A stretch of DNA of 5,585 nt, taken from the NCBI GenBank assembly GCA_016784425.1, contig JADHUQ010000148.1:1-5585 (forward strand), read 5' to 3'. Below, piece after piece: positions 1 through 5,585 of the stretch (the stretch's first letter is position 1; every line of letters starts with the position of its first letter). The position numbers and the translations under genes were made by a program. This DNA comes from Candidatus Delongbacteria bacterium (lineage in GTDB: Bacteria; CAIWAD01; BS150m-G50). Under the pieces are notes generated by a model. It did no database searches and was not told the DNA's origin. It saw nothing but the letters and a program-made list of their open reading frames with translations.

Positions 1-46
1 CACCGAGCCGTTCACATTCAGTTATCACATAAGATACTCATTCCGT
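1..46. other. Short flank downstream of the secreted modular protein gene
   Basis: This is the 3' flank of the minus-strand gene that ends at 47. Reading leftward I see no GC-rich hairpin followed by a T run, so no intrinsic terminator is visible. The stretch is too short to say whether transcription continues into another gene beyond the window. Confidence 0.5.
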
Positions 47-2074
47 TTACTGATGGAAGAGTACATTGTAGAAGTAAACGGTGTTTGGATCACCGGAAAT
101 TATCAACTGGGCCAGATGCTCAACCGTGGTCAGGTTGATGAATTCGCTTAAGGGGATGTCGAACGTCACCCAGGTTTCACTCTGCAGCGGTGTGCTGTAG
201 TTGGCGTCGATCCAGATCTCATGTTCGACGTCATCTCCACCGCCCCAGGCACCGTCAGCACCGAAATCGACCAGCTTGATCTTGAAGAACGCCGGCAGGT
301 CGGTATTGTCCGGGGTCCAGAAGTCCAGCCGGAAATGGGTCATGGAGCTGGCGTCGATGGTGTTGCTGGTGAACTCGATGCCGGCGAAAACCAGGTTTTC
401 GTACAGTTTGACATCGTCACCGGCAATCTGAATGTCGCTGACATTGGCCTGATCCCAGCCTGCGGACCAGGTATCCACCGGATGGTCGGTGTAAACATTG
501 CTGAACAGGGAAATCACGTTGCCGGGATCATAGATCGGCGGGGTTGCCGGTTCGGTCGGCACCGGATCCTCGACTACCTCAGCAGTACCGTGGAAGTACC
601 AGTTATCGAAATACATGACGATCGTTCCGTCACCACCGTGCACCTTGAACTGGAAGACATCGGTTAAATCCAGCCCCAGGTCGGTGTAGTAGCTCAGCGG
701 GATATCAACGCTCACCCACTCTTCAAGACTGATCGGCAGCTGGTAGCCTCTTTCACCTGAAGTGCGGCTGATCAGGTAGAAGTGCATAGCCACTGCGTTG
801 GGAGTCCAGAGATCAACATGGAGGTAACCGTACTCAGAAACATCCTGGTCAGCACCTTCGACATGTCCGAGATTAGTTCCCTGGAAGTTCAAACTCTCAT
901 ACAGCAGTGTGTTGTCGCCCGCAACATCATGATCAACCGTAACAATCGTGCTCTGTCCCCAGAAGGGGTTGAAGTTGGTGTCGGCCAGATTGGTATAGGC
1001 GTCACTGTAAATGGAGAGAACCGAATCGGGATCAGCGGTTGGGGTATCAGCTGCTACCAGCGGAACGGCGAAGGCTACCGTGAAGTCTATGCTGTAGGTC
1101 AGTTGTGTGAAACCATCCAGAGCGGTGACAACCACATCTGTAGTTCCAGGCAGTCCTGGAGCATCATTGACTACATAAGTCGCACCGGTGACAGTCGGAG
1201 TAGCATCGACGGTAGGCACAATCATTGTACCATGCGGCAGTTCAACATCATAGTTGAGAACAGTGGAATCGAAACCATCAACGGTGGTTCCATCAACCTG
1301 CAGGTCGCTTAGGGTTGCATCGGAATCCTGTGTTGTCGGATTCTTCCAGAAATAGATGTTATCCAGGTAGATGGTTCCGCCGGTGCCGCCGTCAAATTTC
1401 AGCTGGTGGATATCGGCAATGGAGAGTCCCAGGTCGGTGAAATGGCTTAGTGGAATGTCATAGCTGTCCCACTCACCCTGCAGGGGTGCCATGGCATAAG
1501 GCTGCTCACCGGTAGTCTGGCTGATCAGGAAGACATTGACAGCCGCTTCATTCTCGGTCCACAGATCGAGATGCATGTACTCCATAAGGGAAAGATCCTG
1601 GGCCGCTGCAAACTGGGTTCCCTGATAGTTGAAGCTGGCATACTTCAGAGTAGGGTTACCTTCCAGCTCCTCGATGGTCACGATAGTTGACTGCCACCAC
1701 CAGGGATTGAAATCGGTGTCGGCAAGGTCGGTGTAAGCATCACTGAAGATGGAAATAACATCCTCTTCCGCATGGCCCTCGGGTGCCGGCGCTGGTCCGG
1801 GTATAACTTCGCCGTCAAACGCAGTCACATAGAAGAACTGTTCCCCGCCACTCACATCGTAGGTCAGAACTTCCGGACCTACTTCGGCCAGCATGGTTCC
1901 GGATCCATAGGGATCGCTCATACTGTAGATAGTGTATCCTGCTGCACCCGGTACTTCAGACCAGGAGAGGATGTAAGCACCCCCTGATACAGCGAGCTGT
2001 GCATCCGGTGCATCCAGCGCGAAGGCAAACTGCAGGGTGGCGATCATCATGAGATAAATCAGACTCTTTTTCAT
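47..2074 (-). CDS. Secreted modular beta-sandwich protein with three carbohydrate-binding-like repeats
   Basis: This is a probable exported, non-catalytic glycan-binding or surface protein of 675 residues. An N-terminal signal peptide (MKK, a hydrophobic core, likely cleavage after AFA at residue 19) directs export. Residues ~21-91 look like an Fn3-type domain (LSWSEVPGAAGYTIY). Three related modules follow at ~106-244, ~352-496 and ~520-675, with the shared signature SDAYT/SNVYT, a tryptophan, Q-[SA], a YQGT-like strand, D-[LF]-WT, a DIPLS strand and a closing aromatic YF/LFH strand. A cadherin-like beta-sandwich (ATLSDLQVDG...LNYDVELP, ~253-334) sits between copies 1 and 2; a Pro/Glu-rich linker (~500-516) separates copies 2 and 3. 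I recall such modules as accessory domains on Bacteroidetes glycan-active enzymes, but see no enzyme domain here. There is no added C-terminal sorting domain: the protein stops at the end of module 3. The start is supported by an SD-like AGAAAGGG six bases upstream. It could instead be an adhesin or matrix protein. Confidence 0.8.
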   Translation of the reverse strand: MKKSLIYLMMIATLQFAFALDAPDAQLAVSGGAYILSWSEVPGAAGYTIYSMSDPYGSGTMLAEVGPEVLTYDVSGGEQFFYVTAFDGEVIPGPAPAPEGHAEEDVISIFSDAYTDLADTDFNPWWWQSTIVTIEELEGNPTLKYASFNYQGTQFAAAQDLSLMEYMHLDLWTENEAAVNVFLISQTTGEQPYAMAPLQGEWDSYDIPLSHFTDLGLSIADIHQLKFDGGTGGTIYLDNIYFWKNPTTQDSDATLSDLQVDGTTVDGFDSTVLNYDVELPHGTMIVPTVDATPTVTGATYVVNDAPGLPGTTDVVVTALDGFTQLTYSIDFTVAFAVPLVAADTPTADPDSVLSIYSDAYTNLADTNFNPFWGQSTIVTVDHDVAGDNTLLYESLNFQGTNLGHVEGADQDVSEYGYLHVDLWTPNAVAMHFYLISRTSGERGYQLPISLEEWVSVDIPLSYYTDLGLDLTDVFQFKVHGGDGTIVMYFDNWYFHGTAEVVEDPVPTEPATPPIYDPGNVISLFSNVYTDHPVDTWSAGWDQANVSDIQIAGDDVKLYENLVFAGIEFTSNTIDASSMTHFRLDFWTPDNTDLPAFFKIKLVDFGADGAWGGGDDVEHEIWIDANYSTPLQSETWVTFDIPLSEFINLTTVEHLAQLIISGDPNTVYFYNVLFHQ
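50..1759 (-). repeat. Three diverged copies of a ~140-155-residue module within the secreted protein
   Basis: Copy 1 is encoded at 1343-1759, copy 2 at 587-1021 and copy 3 at 50-517, in protein order. Copies 1 and 2 are clearly closest (SDAYTDLADT vs SDAYTNLADT; IPLSHFTDLGL vs IPLSYYTDLGL). Copy 3 is more diverged and carries an insertion with an acidic, glycine-rich loop (D603 to D615, pattern DFGADG...GGGDD) that could bind a metal such as calcium. The tryptophan site differs between copies: WWWQ at residues 125-128 in copy 1, FWGQ in copy 2, GWDQ in copy 3. The order fits an older duplication followed by a later one giving copies 1 and 2. Confidence 0.8.
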
Positions 2075-2080
2075 TGTAAA

Positions 2081-2088
2081 CCCTTTCT
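2081..2088 (-). promoter_or_regulatory. Ribosome binding site of the secreted modular protein
   Basis: On the minus strand AGAAAGGG lies six bases before the ATG at 2074. It is a moderate Shine-Dalgarno match. It supports this ATG, which also begins a normal MKK signal peptide. Confidence 0.55.
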
Positions 2089-2163
2089 CGAACCGTTTCT
2101 ACTGCAATTGAAAAGCTTGTATTATCTGGCACTAACTGTTTTCAAACTGAATCGATCTTCCCT

Positions 2164-2192
2164 TTACTTTGTTCGCCAGCCGAACGAAGTAA
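2164..2192. promoter_or_regulatory. Inverted repeat with 12-bp arms, candidate operator of the divergent region
   Basis: Arm 2164-2175 (TTACTTTGTTCG) faces arm 2181-2192 (CGAACGAAGTAA) across a 5-base spacer. Eleven of 12 positions pair, and the exception (2170/2186) is a T-G opposition. It has no T run on either side, so it does not look like a terminator. It sits just downstream of the candidate -10 of the minus-strand gene, around or immediately after the expected transcription start. A regulator bound there could block that promoter. It could alternatively be a hairpin near the 5' end of the mRNA; on the minus-strand transcript the odd position would be a C-A mismatch. Confidence 0.5.
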
Positions 2193-2196
2193 TGAA

Positions 2197-2225
2197 AAAG
2201 TAGTATTGAGCTGTGGGTATGTCAA
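2197..2225 (-). promoter_or_regulatory. Candidate promoter of the secreted modular protein gene
   Basis: Read on the minus strand, an exact TTGACA (2225-2220) is followed after 17 bases by TACTTT (2202-2197), with an A/T-rich stretch at about 2226-2250 upstream that could serve as an UP element. The -10 is only a 3/6 match to TATAAT. The same bases also fit the Bacteroidetes-type pattern: TTG, about 20 bases, then TACTTTTT, close to TAnnTTTG. The leader would be roughly 115 bases long. Confidence 0.45.
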
Positions 2226-2252
2226 GATAAAAAACTATATAAATCAATTTTC

Positions 2253-2281
2253 TTGGATAAAGCTTCCTAATTCCTTAATAT
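2253..2281 (+). promoter_or_regulatory. Candidate promoter of the GH-A lipoprotein gene
   Basis: TTGGAT (2253-2258) and TAATAT (2276-2281) are separated by 17 bases, giving 3/6 and 4/6 matches to the sigma70-type boxes. It is the best-spaced pair I found on the plus strand between the genes. The predicted start near 2288 leaves a leader of about 65 bases containing the dyad at 2304-2318. The match is weak, and another start is possible. Confidence 0.3.
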
Positions 2282-2303
2282 ACATAGTCTTTAGTCGACC
2301 CGG

Positions 2304-2318
2304 GTTCGTACCAGGAAC
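2304..2318. promoter_or_regulatory. Second GTTC-N7-GAAC dyad, in the leader of the GH-A lipoprotein gene
   Basis: GTTC (2304-2307) and GAAC (2315-2318) are separated by seven bases, and GG...CC context extends the stem to GGTTC/GAACC (2303-2307 with 2315-2319). The same GTTC-N7-GAAC arrangement occurs at 2171-2185 inside the longer inverted repeat. Both copies lie just downstream of a candidate -10, one per divergent gene, which suggests a shared regulator. A small RNA hairpin in the leader is the alternative. An 8-bp palindrome, ACCCGGGT, lies just before it at 2298-2305. Confidence 0.3.
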
Positions 2319-2353
2319 CGAGTGAGAGCAAGTTTGGTAAGCGGTAAGCAACG

Positions 2354-3565
2354 ATGATTTCAGTAATCATGCCGATCAGGGTCCTGGCACTATGCCTAAC
2401 AGGGCTGCTCCTTCTCATTTCATGCCACGGCGGGGAGGATGAAAGCGAATCAACGAGGCATGATTACTCAGTTGAGGGACGGTTCATCCTCAAGAATGGA
2501 ACTCCGCTGAACATTTGTGGTGTAGTATATGTACCGGGTTATCCAGGCTACCTGCCATGGGAGCTCGAAGACGCCGATGAGCTTCCTGATCAACTTCTGT
2601 CGAGTATAGGTGAGGATATTGCCAGCATCAAGATGATGGGCGCAAACACGATCCGCTTCTGGAGTACCATCAGGCAGCTCTATGTGGTGTTGAGCGAAGT
2701 GGGTGATTTGAACTTCATCCAGACCATTTCTATTGATGGGGATTTTCCCGATTTCCAGAACTCAGTCTTCAAGGAGAACCTGAAAGCTCACTTCAGGGAG
2801 ACGGTTGATCGAATCTACTCTGTGTTCACCCACAATGATCCTCCCCTGATCGCTTTTCTGATCGGTAACGAACTGAGTAGTGCCAGCATCGAGGCGACTG
2901 ATGCGGCCCATCCGGAAATCACCGGTTACACCGGCACCCATATTACCACCGGTAACGATCTGACCGCGACAGAGGCTTTCCTGGCCGAGATGGCCGATTA
3001 TCTCAAAACCTACGAGCAGGAAAACTTCGGCAGGGTGACACTGGTTTCATACGCCAACTATCTCTACACGGCAGACATTATCGACACACCGTTTCTCGAC
3101 TTCAGATGCCACAATGTCTACACCTACGATATCCCGTATGTTAGACCGGGCACAGCACCGGGCAGTCATACCGGTACTCTTTACCAGGGCTGGCTGGAGG
3201 AATTGTTATCCCGCTATCCCTATCTGCCTTTGCTGGTTACCGAAACCGGATTAAGTGTATCTCCCAACGCTCCACATTCAGGGCCGCCCCACTACGGTTA
3301 TGGTGGCAACACGGAGGAGGAACAGGCAACCTGCCTGGTGCAGAGCATCATCGATGTGAATAGTACAATCCTGCCGCTGGCCGGCCTCTGTATCCATGAA
3401 TACCTCGACGCCTGGTGGAAGTTCGGATTGGAGGATTCTTATACACAGGATCCGGATGATGTTGAAGAATGGTTCGGACTCGTGCGGATTGTTGAGGAGG
3501 GAGACTGGTACAGGACCGAGATGCGACCCGCCTATTACGCGATCCAGGAGGAATGGGGGGAGTGA
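2354..3565 (+). CDS. Predicted lipoprotein, clan GH-A glycoside hydrolase
   Basis: This 403-residue protein probably hydrolyses or transglycosylates a polysaccharide at the cell envelope. The N-terminus has a hydrophobic stretch ending in a lipobox, LISC, with Cys24 as the lipidation site, so the mature protein should be membrane-anchored and, lacking Asp at +2, could go to the outer membrane. The rest reads as a single TIM barrel: an NxxR strand (N98, R101), GNE at 171-173 with E173 the likely acid/base, a HNVY strand at 253-256, VTETG at 295-299 with E297 the likely nucleophile, HEYLDAWWK at 348-356, and a closing RPAYYAIQEEW. Two glutamates about 124 residues apart after strands 4 and 7 are the hallmark of clan GH-A retaining enzymes. 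The look is closest to GH2 TIM-barrel or GH72-like proteins, but I cannot assign a family or substrate. The GH2 beta-sandwich domains are absent. No strong SD precedes ATG 2354; ATG 2369 (MPIRV) would give an equally good lipoprotein signal. Confidence 0.8.
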   Translation: MISVIMPIRVLALCLTGLLLLISCHGGEDESESTRHDYSVEGRFILKNGTPLNICGVVYVPGYPGYLPWELEDADELPDQLLSSIGEDIASIKMMGANTIRFWSTIRQLYVVLSEVGDLNFIQTISIDGDFPDFQNSVFKENLKAHFRETVDRIYSVFTHNDPPLIAFLIGNELSSASIEATDAAHPEITGYTGTHITTGNDLTATEAFLAEMADYLKTYEQENFGRVTLVSYANYLYTADIIDTPFLDFRCHNVYTYDIPYVRPGTAPGSHTGTLYQGWLEELLSRYPYLPLLVTETGLSVSPNAPHSGPPHYGYGGNTEEEQATCLVQSIIDVNSTILPLAGLCIHEYLDAWWKFGLEDSYTQDPDDVEEWFGLVRIVEEGDWYRTEMRPAYYAIQEEWGE

Positions 3566-3576
3566 ATGGGGGGAAG
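3551..3576 (+). repeat. 13-bp tandem duplication across the stop codon of the GH-A gene
   Basis: GAATGGGGGGAGT (3551-3563) is followed directly by GAATGGGGGGAAG (3564-3576), with 11 of 13 bases identical. The first copy encodes the terminal Trp-Gly-Glu and the first base of the TGA stop, and the second begins within that stop. Two G6 runs result. It looks like a slippage duplication at the end of the gene. Confidence 0.7.
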
Positions 3577-3718
3577 AGAAACAGATACCGGCAGGATGCA
3601 GAAGCCGGGTTCAATTGTCATCTGAACTTGCCAGATCAACCGCTGCGCTTTTCAGTCTGTTTTTGAAAACCGCTAAGGATATTACTCACCGTGAATATAC
3701 GAAAAGCGGAAAATCGAA
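3566..3718. other. Convergent intergenic region without a clear terminator
   Basis: The GH-A gene enters from the left and lolD from the right. Visible structures are all weak: CCGGC/GCCGG (3588-3592 with 3604-3608); CAGAT/GTCTG (3632-3636 with 3655-3659) followed by T5 at 3660-3664, which is the best but poor candidate terminator for the GH-A gene; TTTTCA/TGAAAA (3649-3654 with 3664-3669); and TCACCGTGA at 3686-3694. Reading leftward from lolD I find no hairpin followed by a T run. No gene is supported here. Confidence 0.5.
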
Positions 3719-4396
3719 TTACCCCACCACCTCACTGCACCTGCCCCCATCCTCCATATGCAGATGGCGGTCGGCGATGTCGGCCAGCTCCTGGCTGTGG
3801 GTTACAATCAGAAAGGCATGGCCATCCTTTTGTGCCAGGTCGGCGATCAGCTCCGCCACGGCGGTTGAATTGAGGCTGTCCAGATTACCGGTCGGCTCAT
3901 CTGCCAGCACAATACGCGGCTGGTTGACCAGCGCCCGGGCCAGCGCCACCCGCTGTTGTTCGCCACCGGAAAGCTCACCCGGTTTGTGATGCTGACGATG
4001 TTCCAGCCCCACCCTGTTCAACAGGTATCCCACCCGCTCCTGCAACTCCCCCCGGGGAGTTCCCGCCATCATACCGGGCAGCAGCAGATTTTCCAGGGCG
4101 GAGAATTCCGGCAGCAGGTGGTGGAACTGAAAGACAAAACCGATTTCCCGGTTACGCAGACGGGCCAGCTGGTTGTCGCTGAGATTGTAAAGCGGCTGGC
4201 CGTCGAACAGCACTTCGCCGGAGGTGGGTTTTTCCAGACCGCCCAGAATGTGCAGCAGGGTAGACTTGCCGACCCCGGAAGCACCGGTGATAGTGTGTAC
4301 ACCACCGGTCAGCTGGAAATCGAGATCGATCAACACCCTGGTGGCGGGGGGAAAAGTCTTGCAGAGGTTGCGGGCTTCCAGCAGTGGACTACTCAT
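3719..4396 (-). CDS. lolD: LolD, ATPase of the lipoprotein-releasing ABC transporter
   Basis: LolD is the cytoplasmic nucleotide-binding subunit of the LolCDE-type complex. It hydrolyses ATP so that the partner permease can extract outer-membrane-bound lipoproteins from the inner membrane and hand them to the periplasmic carrier. At 225 residues it has the usual family length. All ABC motifs are intact: Walker A GASGVGKST (38-46), Q-loop Gln90, signature LSGGEQQR (142-149), Walker B ending LADE (164-167) with catalytic Glu167, D-loop GNLD (170-173) and switch His200. The stretch LLPEFSALEN (94-103) after the Q-loop is characteristic of LolD rather than of general MacB-type ATPases. It follows the permease gene with an 8-nt overlap, so the two are surely co-transcribed. 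The alternative is another MacB/FtsE-like exporter ATPase, but the LolC-type partner argues against that. Confidence 0.93.
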   Translation of the reverse strand: MSSPLLEARNLCKTFPPATRVLIDLDFQLTGGVHTITGASGVGKSTLLHILGGLEKPTSGEVLFDGQPLYNLSDNQLARLRNREIGFVFQFHHLLPEFSALENLLLPGMMAGTPRGELQERVGYLLNRVGLEHRQHHKPGELSGGEQQRVALARALVNQPRIVLADEPTGNLDSLNSTAVAELIADLAQKDGHAFLIVTHSQELADIADRHLHMEDGGRCSEVVG

Positions 4397-5585
4397 AGCG
4401 GATCGCCTCCACCGGCAACAGGCGGCTGGCTTTGCGGGCCGGATAGAGCGTCGCCAGGAAGCTTATCACCAGCGCGGCAGTTGAGATCAAGAGAAAATCG
4501 CCCACCTGCATCTGGATCGGAAAGGCGGAGATAAAATAGACATCGGGCGGCAGCGACAGCAGTTCGAACCGCCACTGCAGCCAGCAGATCCCGAAACCGA
4601 GCAGCACCCCCGCCAGGGTGCCTACCCAGCCGATAAAGAGACCCTGCATCACAAATATCTTCTGGATCTGTCCCCGCCCGGCACCCATCGCCTTGAGGAT
4701 GCCGATCTCCTTGCGTCGCTCCAGCACGATCATGATCAGGGTCGTGACTATATTGAAGGCCGCTACCGCGATAATCAGCGACAGCACGGTGAACATCATC
4801 CACCGTTCGATCTTCATCCAGCTGAAGAGATTCTTGTGCATCTCGAACCAGGTCAATGGATACCAGGGATAGTGTCCCAGCAGCTCCAGGATCTCACCCT
4901 TCACCTTATCCGCCTGGTACAGGTCATCCAGCCGGATTTCGATACCATGTACCCGCTCACCCAGGTTGAACAGCCCGGCTGCAGCCGGCAGGTCGATCAG
5001 GGCGATAATATCGTCATATTCGAACATCCCCAGCTCAAAGATACCGGTGACGACGAAGCGGCTCACCTGCGGGCGGCTGAAGGCGTTGGTCATACCGGCG
5101 GGACTGAAAGCGACCAGGGTGTCACCGAGACCACAAGCCAGCTTGTCAGCCAGATAGCGGCCCAGCACGATACCGTCCGACTGACCACCGGGGGTCACGA
5201 AGGAGAGCTCACCGCTGACGATATGGGAACGGACATCGGAAACATTGTCGACTGAAGTGTGATCGATTCCCCGCAGTACCGCCGCCTCCGAGCGCCCGGC
5301 ACAACGCAGCATCCCCTTGTCGATAATGTAGGGTGACATGCCGGTGATGGCGTCGATCGCCTCCAGCTGCTCCATGACGGCAGCGGGGTTGGCCACCCCC
5401 TCGTTGTGGAAGGCGCGCAGCCGGATGTGGGCGTCCATACCGATGATGCGGGTACGGACGACATCCTCAAAACCGTTCATGACCGAGAGTACGATGATCA
5501 GCGCCGCCACCCCGATGGCAATTCCCACGATCGAAAAGAGGGAGATCAGCGAGATGAAACCGGTGGTATATTTGCTGCGCAGATG
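4389..5585 (-). CDS. LolC/LolE-family lipoprotein-releasing permease, 5' end outside the window
   Basis: This is the inner-membrane subunit that works with LolD to release lipoproteins towards the outer membrane. The reading frame stays open to the window edge, giving 398 visible residues. The GTG at 5528 is not the start, because the 19 codons before it (beginning HLRSKYTTGF) continue the conserved N-terminal segment and first membrane helix; perhaps 15-25 residues are missing. The layout is classic: TM1 (~10-37 of the visible chain, ending VLSVMNGF), a large periplasmic MacB-type domain (~40-255), TM2 (~262-288), the cytoplasmic coupling segment RRKEIGILKAMGA (~290-302), TM3 (~311-335) and TM4 (~362-384), ending LYPARKASRLLPVEAIRYE. 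LolC and LolE cannot be told apart here; many bacteria have a single homodimeric permease instead of a pair, so no specific symbol is given. Confidence 0.92.
   Translation of the reverse strand, partial: HLRSKYTTGFISLISLFSIVGIAIGVAALIIVLSVMNGFEDVVRTRIIGMDAHIRLRAFHNEGVANPAAVMEQLEAIDAITGMSPYIIDKGMLRCAGRSEAAVLRGIDHTSVDNVSDVRSHIVSGELSFVTPGGQSDGIVLGRYLADKLACGLGDTLVAFSPAGMTNAFSRPQVSRFVVTGIFELGMFEYDDIIALIDLPAAAGLFNLGERVHGIEIRLDDLYQADKVKGEILELLGHYPWYPLTWFEMHKNLFSWMKIERWMMFTVLSLIIAVAAFNIVTTLIMIVLERRKEIGILKAMGAGRGQIQKIFVMQGLFIGWVGTLAGVLLGFGICWLQWRFELLSLPPDVYFISAFPIQMQVGDFLLISTAALVISFLATLYPARKASRLLPVEAIRYE
4406..4410 (-). promoter_or_regulatory. Ribosome binding site of lolD inside the permease gene
   Basis: GGAGG on the minus strand lies nine bases before the lolD ATG (4396) and within the last codons of the permease gene. 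Together with the overlap ATGAGTAG (4396-4389), which contains the lolD start and the permease stop, it supports translational coupling of the two subunits. Confidence 0.7.

Noticed and set aside
221..1312. Plus-strand open frames of 148 and 176 codons opposite the secreted protein gene
   Set aside because: They lie entirely antisense to a gene with a signal peptide, repeated domains and an RBS. Their translations show no recognisable domain and look like mirror frames of GC-rich coding DNA.
2120..2147. Second minus-strand promoter candidate, TTGAAA-N15-TAATAC
   Set aside because: The spacer is short and the -10 weak. The TTGACA-N17-TACTTT site farther upstream has better spacing and an A/T-rich upstream stretch.
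2301..2320. GGGTTCGTACC resembling a tRNA T-arm fragment or an integration site
   Set aside because: No acceptor stem, anticodon arm or second repeat was found nearby. It is better explained as the GTTC-N7-GAAC dyad in the leader.
3566..3625. 19-codon reading frame (ATG GGG GGA...) starting right after the GH-A stop
   Set aside because: TGAATG could allow re-initiation, but the peptide is very short, begins in the tandem G-rich duplication and shows no helix or signal character.
3646..3708. CGCTTTTC and GAAAAGCG as inverted repeats flanking the convergent region
   Set aside because: The arms are only 8 bp, separated by 47 bases, with no T run and no sign of a mobile element between them; probably chance.
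3396..3989. 197-codon plus-strand frame overlapping the end of the GH-A gene and running into lolD antisense
   Set aside because: It overlaps the conserved C-terminus of the GH-A gene in another frame and then covers lolD. The Ser/Arg-rich product resembles no family.
3956..4534. 192-codon plus-strand open frame across lolD and the permease
   Set aside because: It is antisense to two well-conserved genes, crosses their junction, and its product is low-complexity and unrecognisable.

Overview
The window looks like part of a chromosome from a diderm (Gram-negative-type) bacterium. The Lol lipoprotein-export genes imply an outer membrane. The surface protein on the left is built from modules (a 'VPGAAGY'-type Fn3-like domain, a cadherin-like beta-sandwich, and 'SDAYT...QGT...DLWT' beta-sandwich repeats) that I associate with Bacteroidetes and other FCB-group bacteria. 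I cannot place it to genus, and the phylum call is an inference.

Left half (1-3565): two divergently transcribed genes share an AT-rich intergenic region of 279 bp (2075-2353). On the minus strand is a 675-residue secreted, multi-domain, all-beta protein with three copies of a carbohydrate-binding-like module and no recognisable catalytic domain. On the plus strand is a 403-residue predicted lipoprotein with a clan GH-A (TIM-barrel) glycoside hydrolase fold; both catalytic glutamates are in place. The intergenic region holds a candidate promoter for each gene. It also holds two copies of the dyad GTTC-N7-GAAC, one just downstream of each promoter; the copy on the minus-gene side lies in a 12-bp-arm inverted repeat. 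The simplest reading is a small glycan-binding plus glycan-cleaving (or remodelling) unit under common control. The substrate cannot be read from the sequence; beta-glucan is a guess from module association.

Middle (3566-3718): a 153-bp convergent intergenic region with weak dyads but no convincing intrinsic terminator.

Right half (3719-5585, minus strand): a LolC/LolE-type permease, cut off at its 5' end by the window edge, followed with an 8-nt overlap by lolD, its ATPase. Together they would form the inner-membrane ABC machine that releases lipoproteins for transport to the outer membrane. This is housekeeping. The only link to the left half is circumstantial: the neighbouring GH-A protein is itself a predicted lipoprotein and so a possible Lol substrate.

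I saw no tRNA, rRNA, CRISPR array, insertion sequence or phage gene. The most interesting part is the divergent glycan-related pair and its shared dyads.
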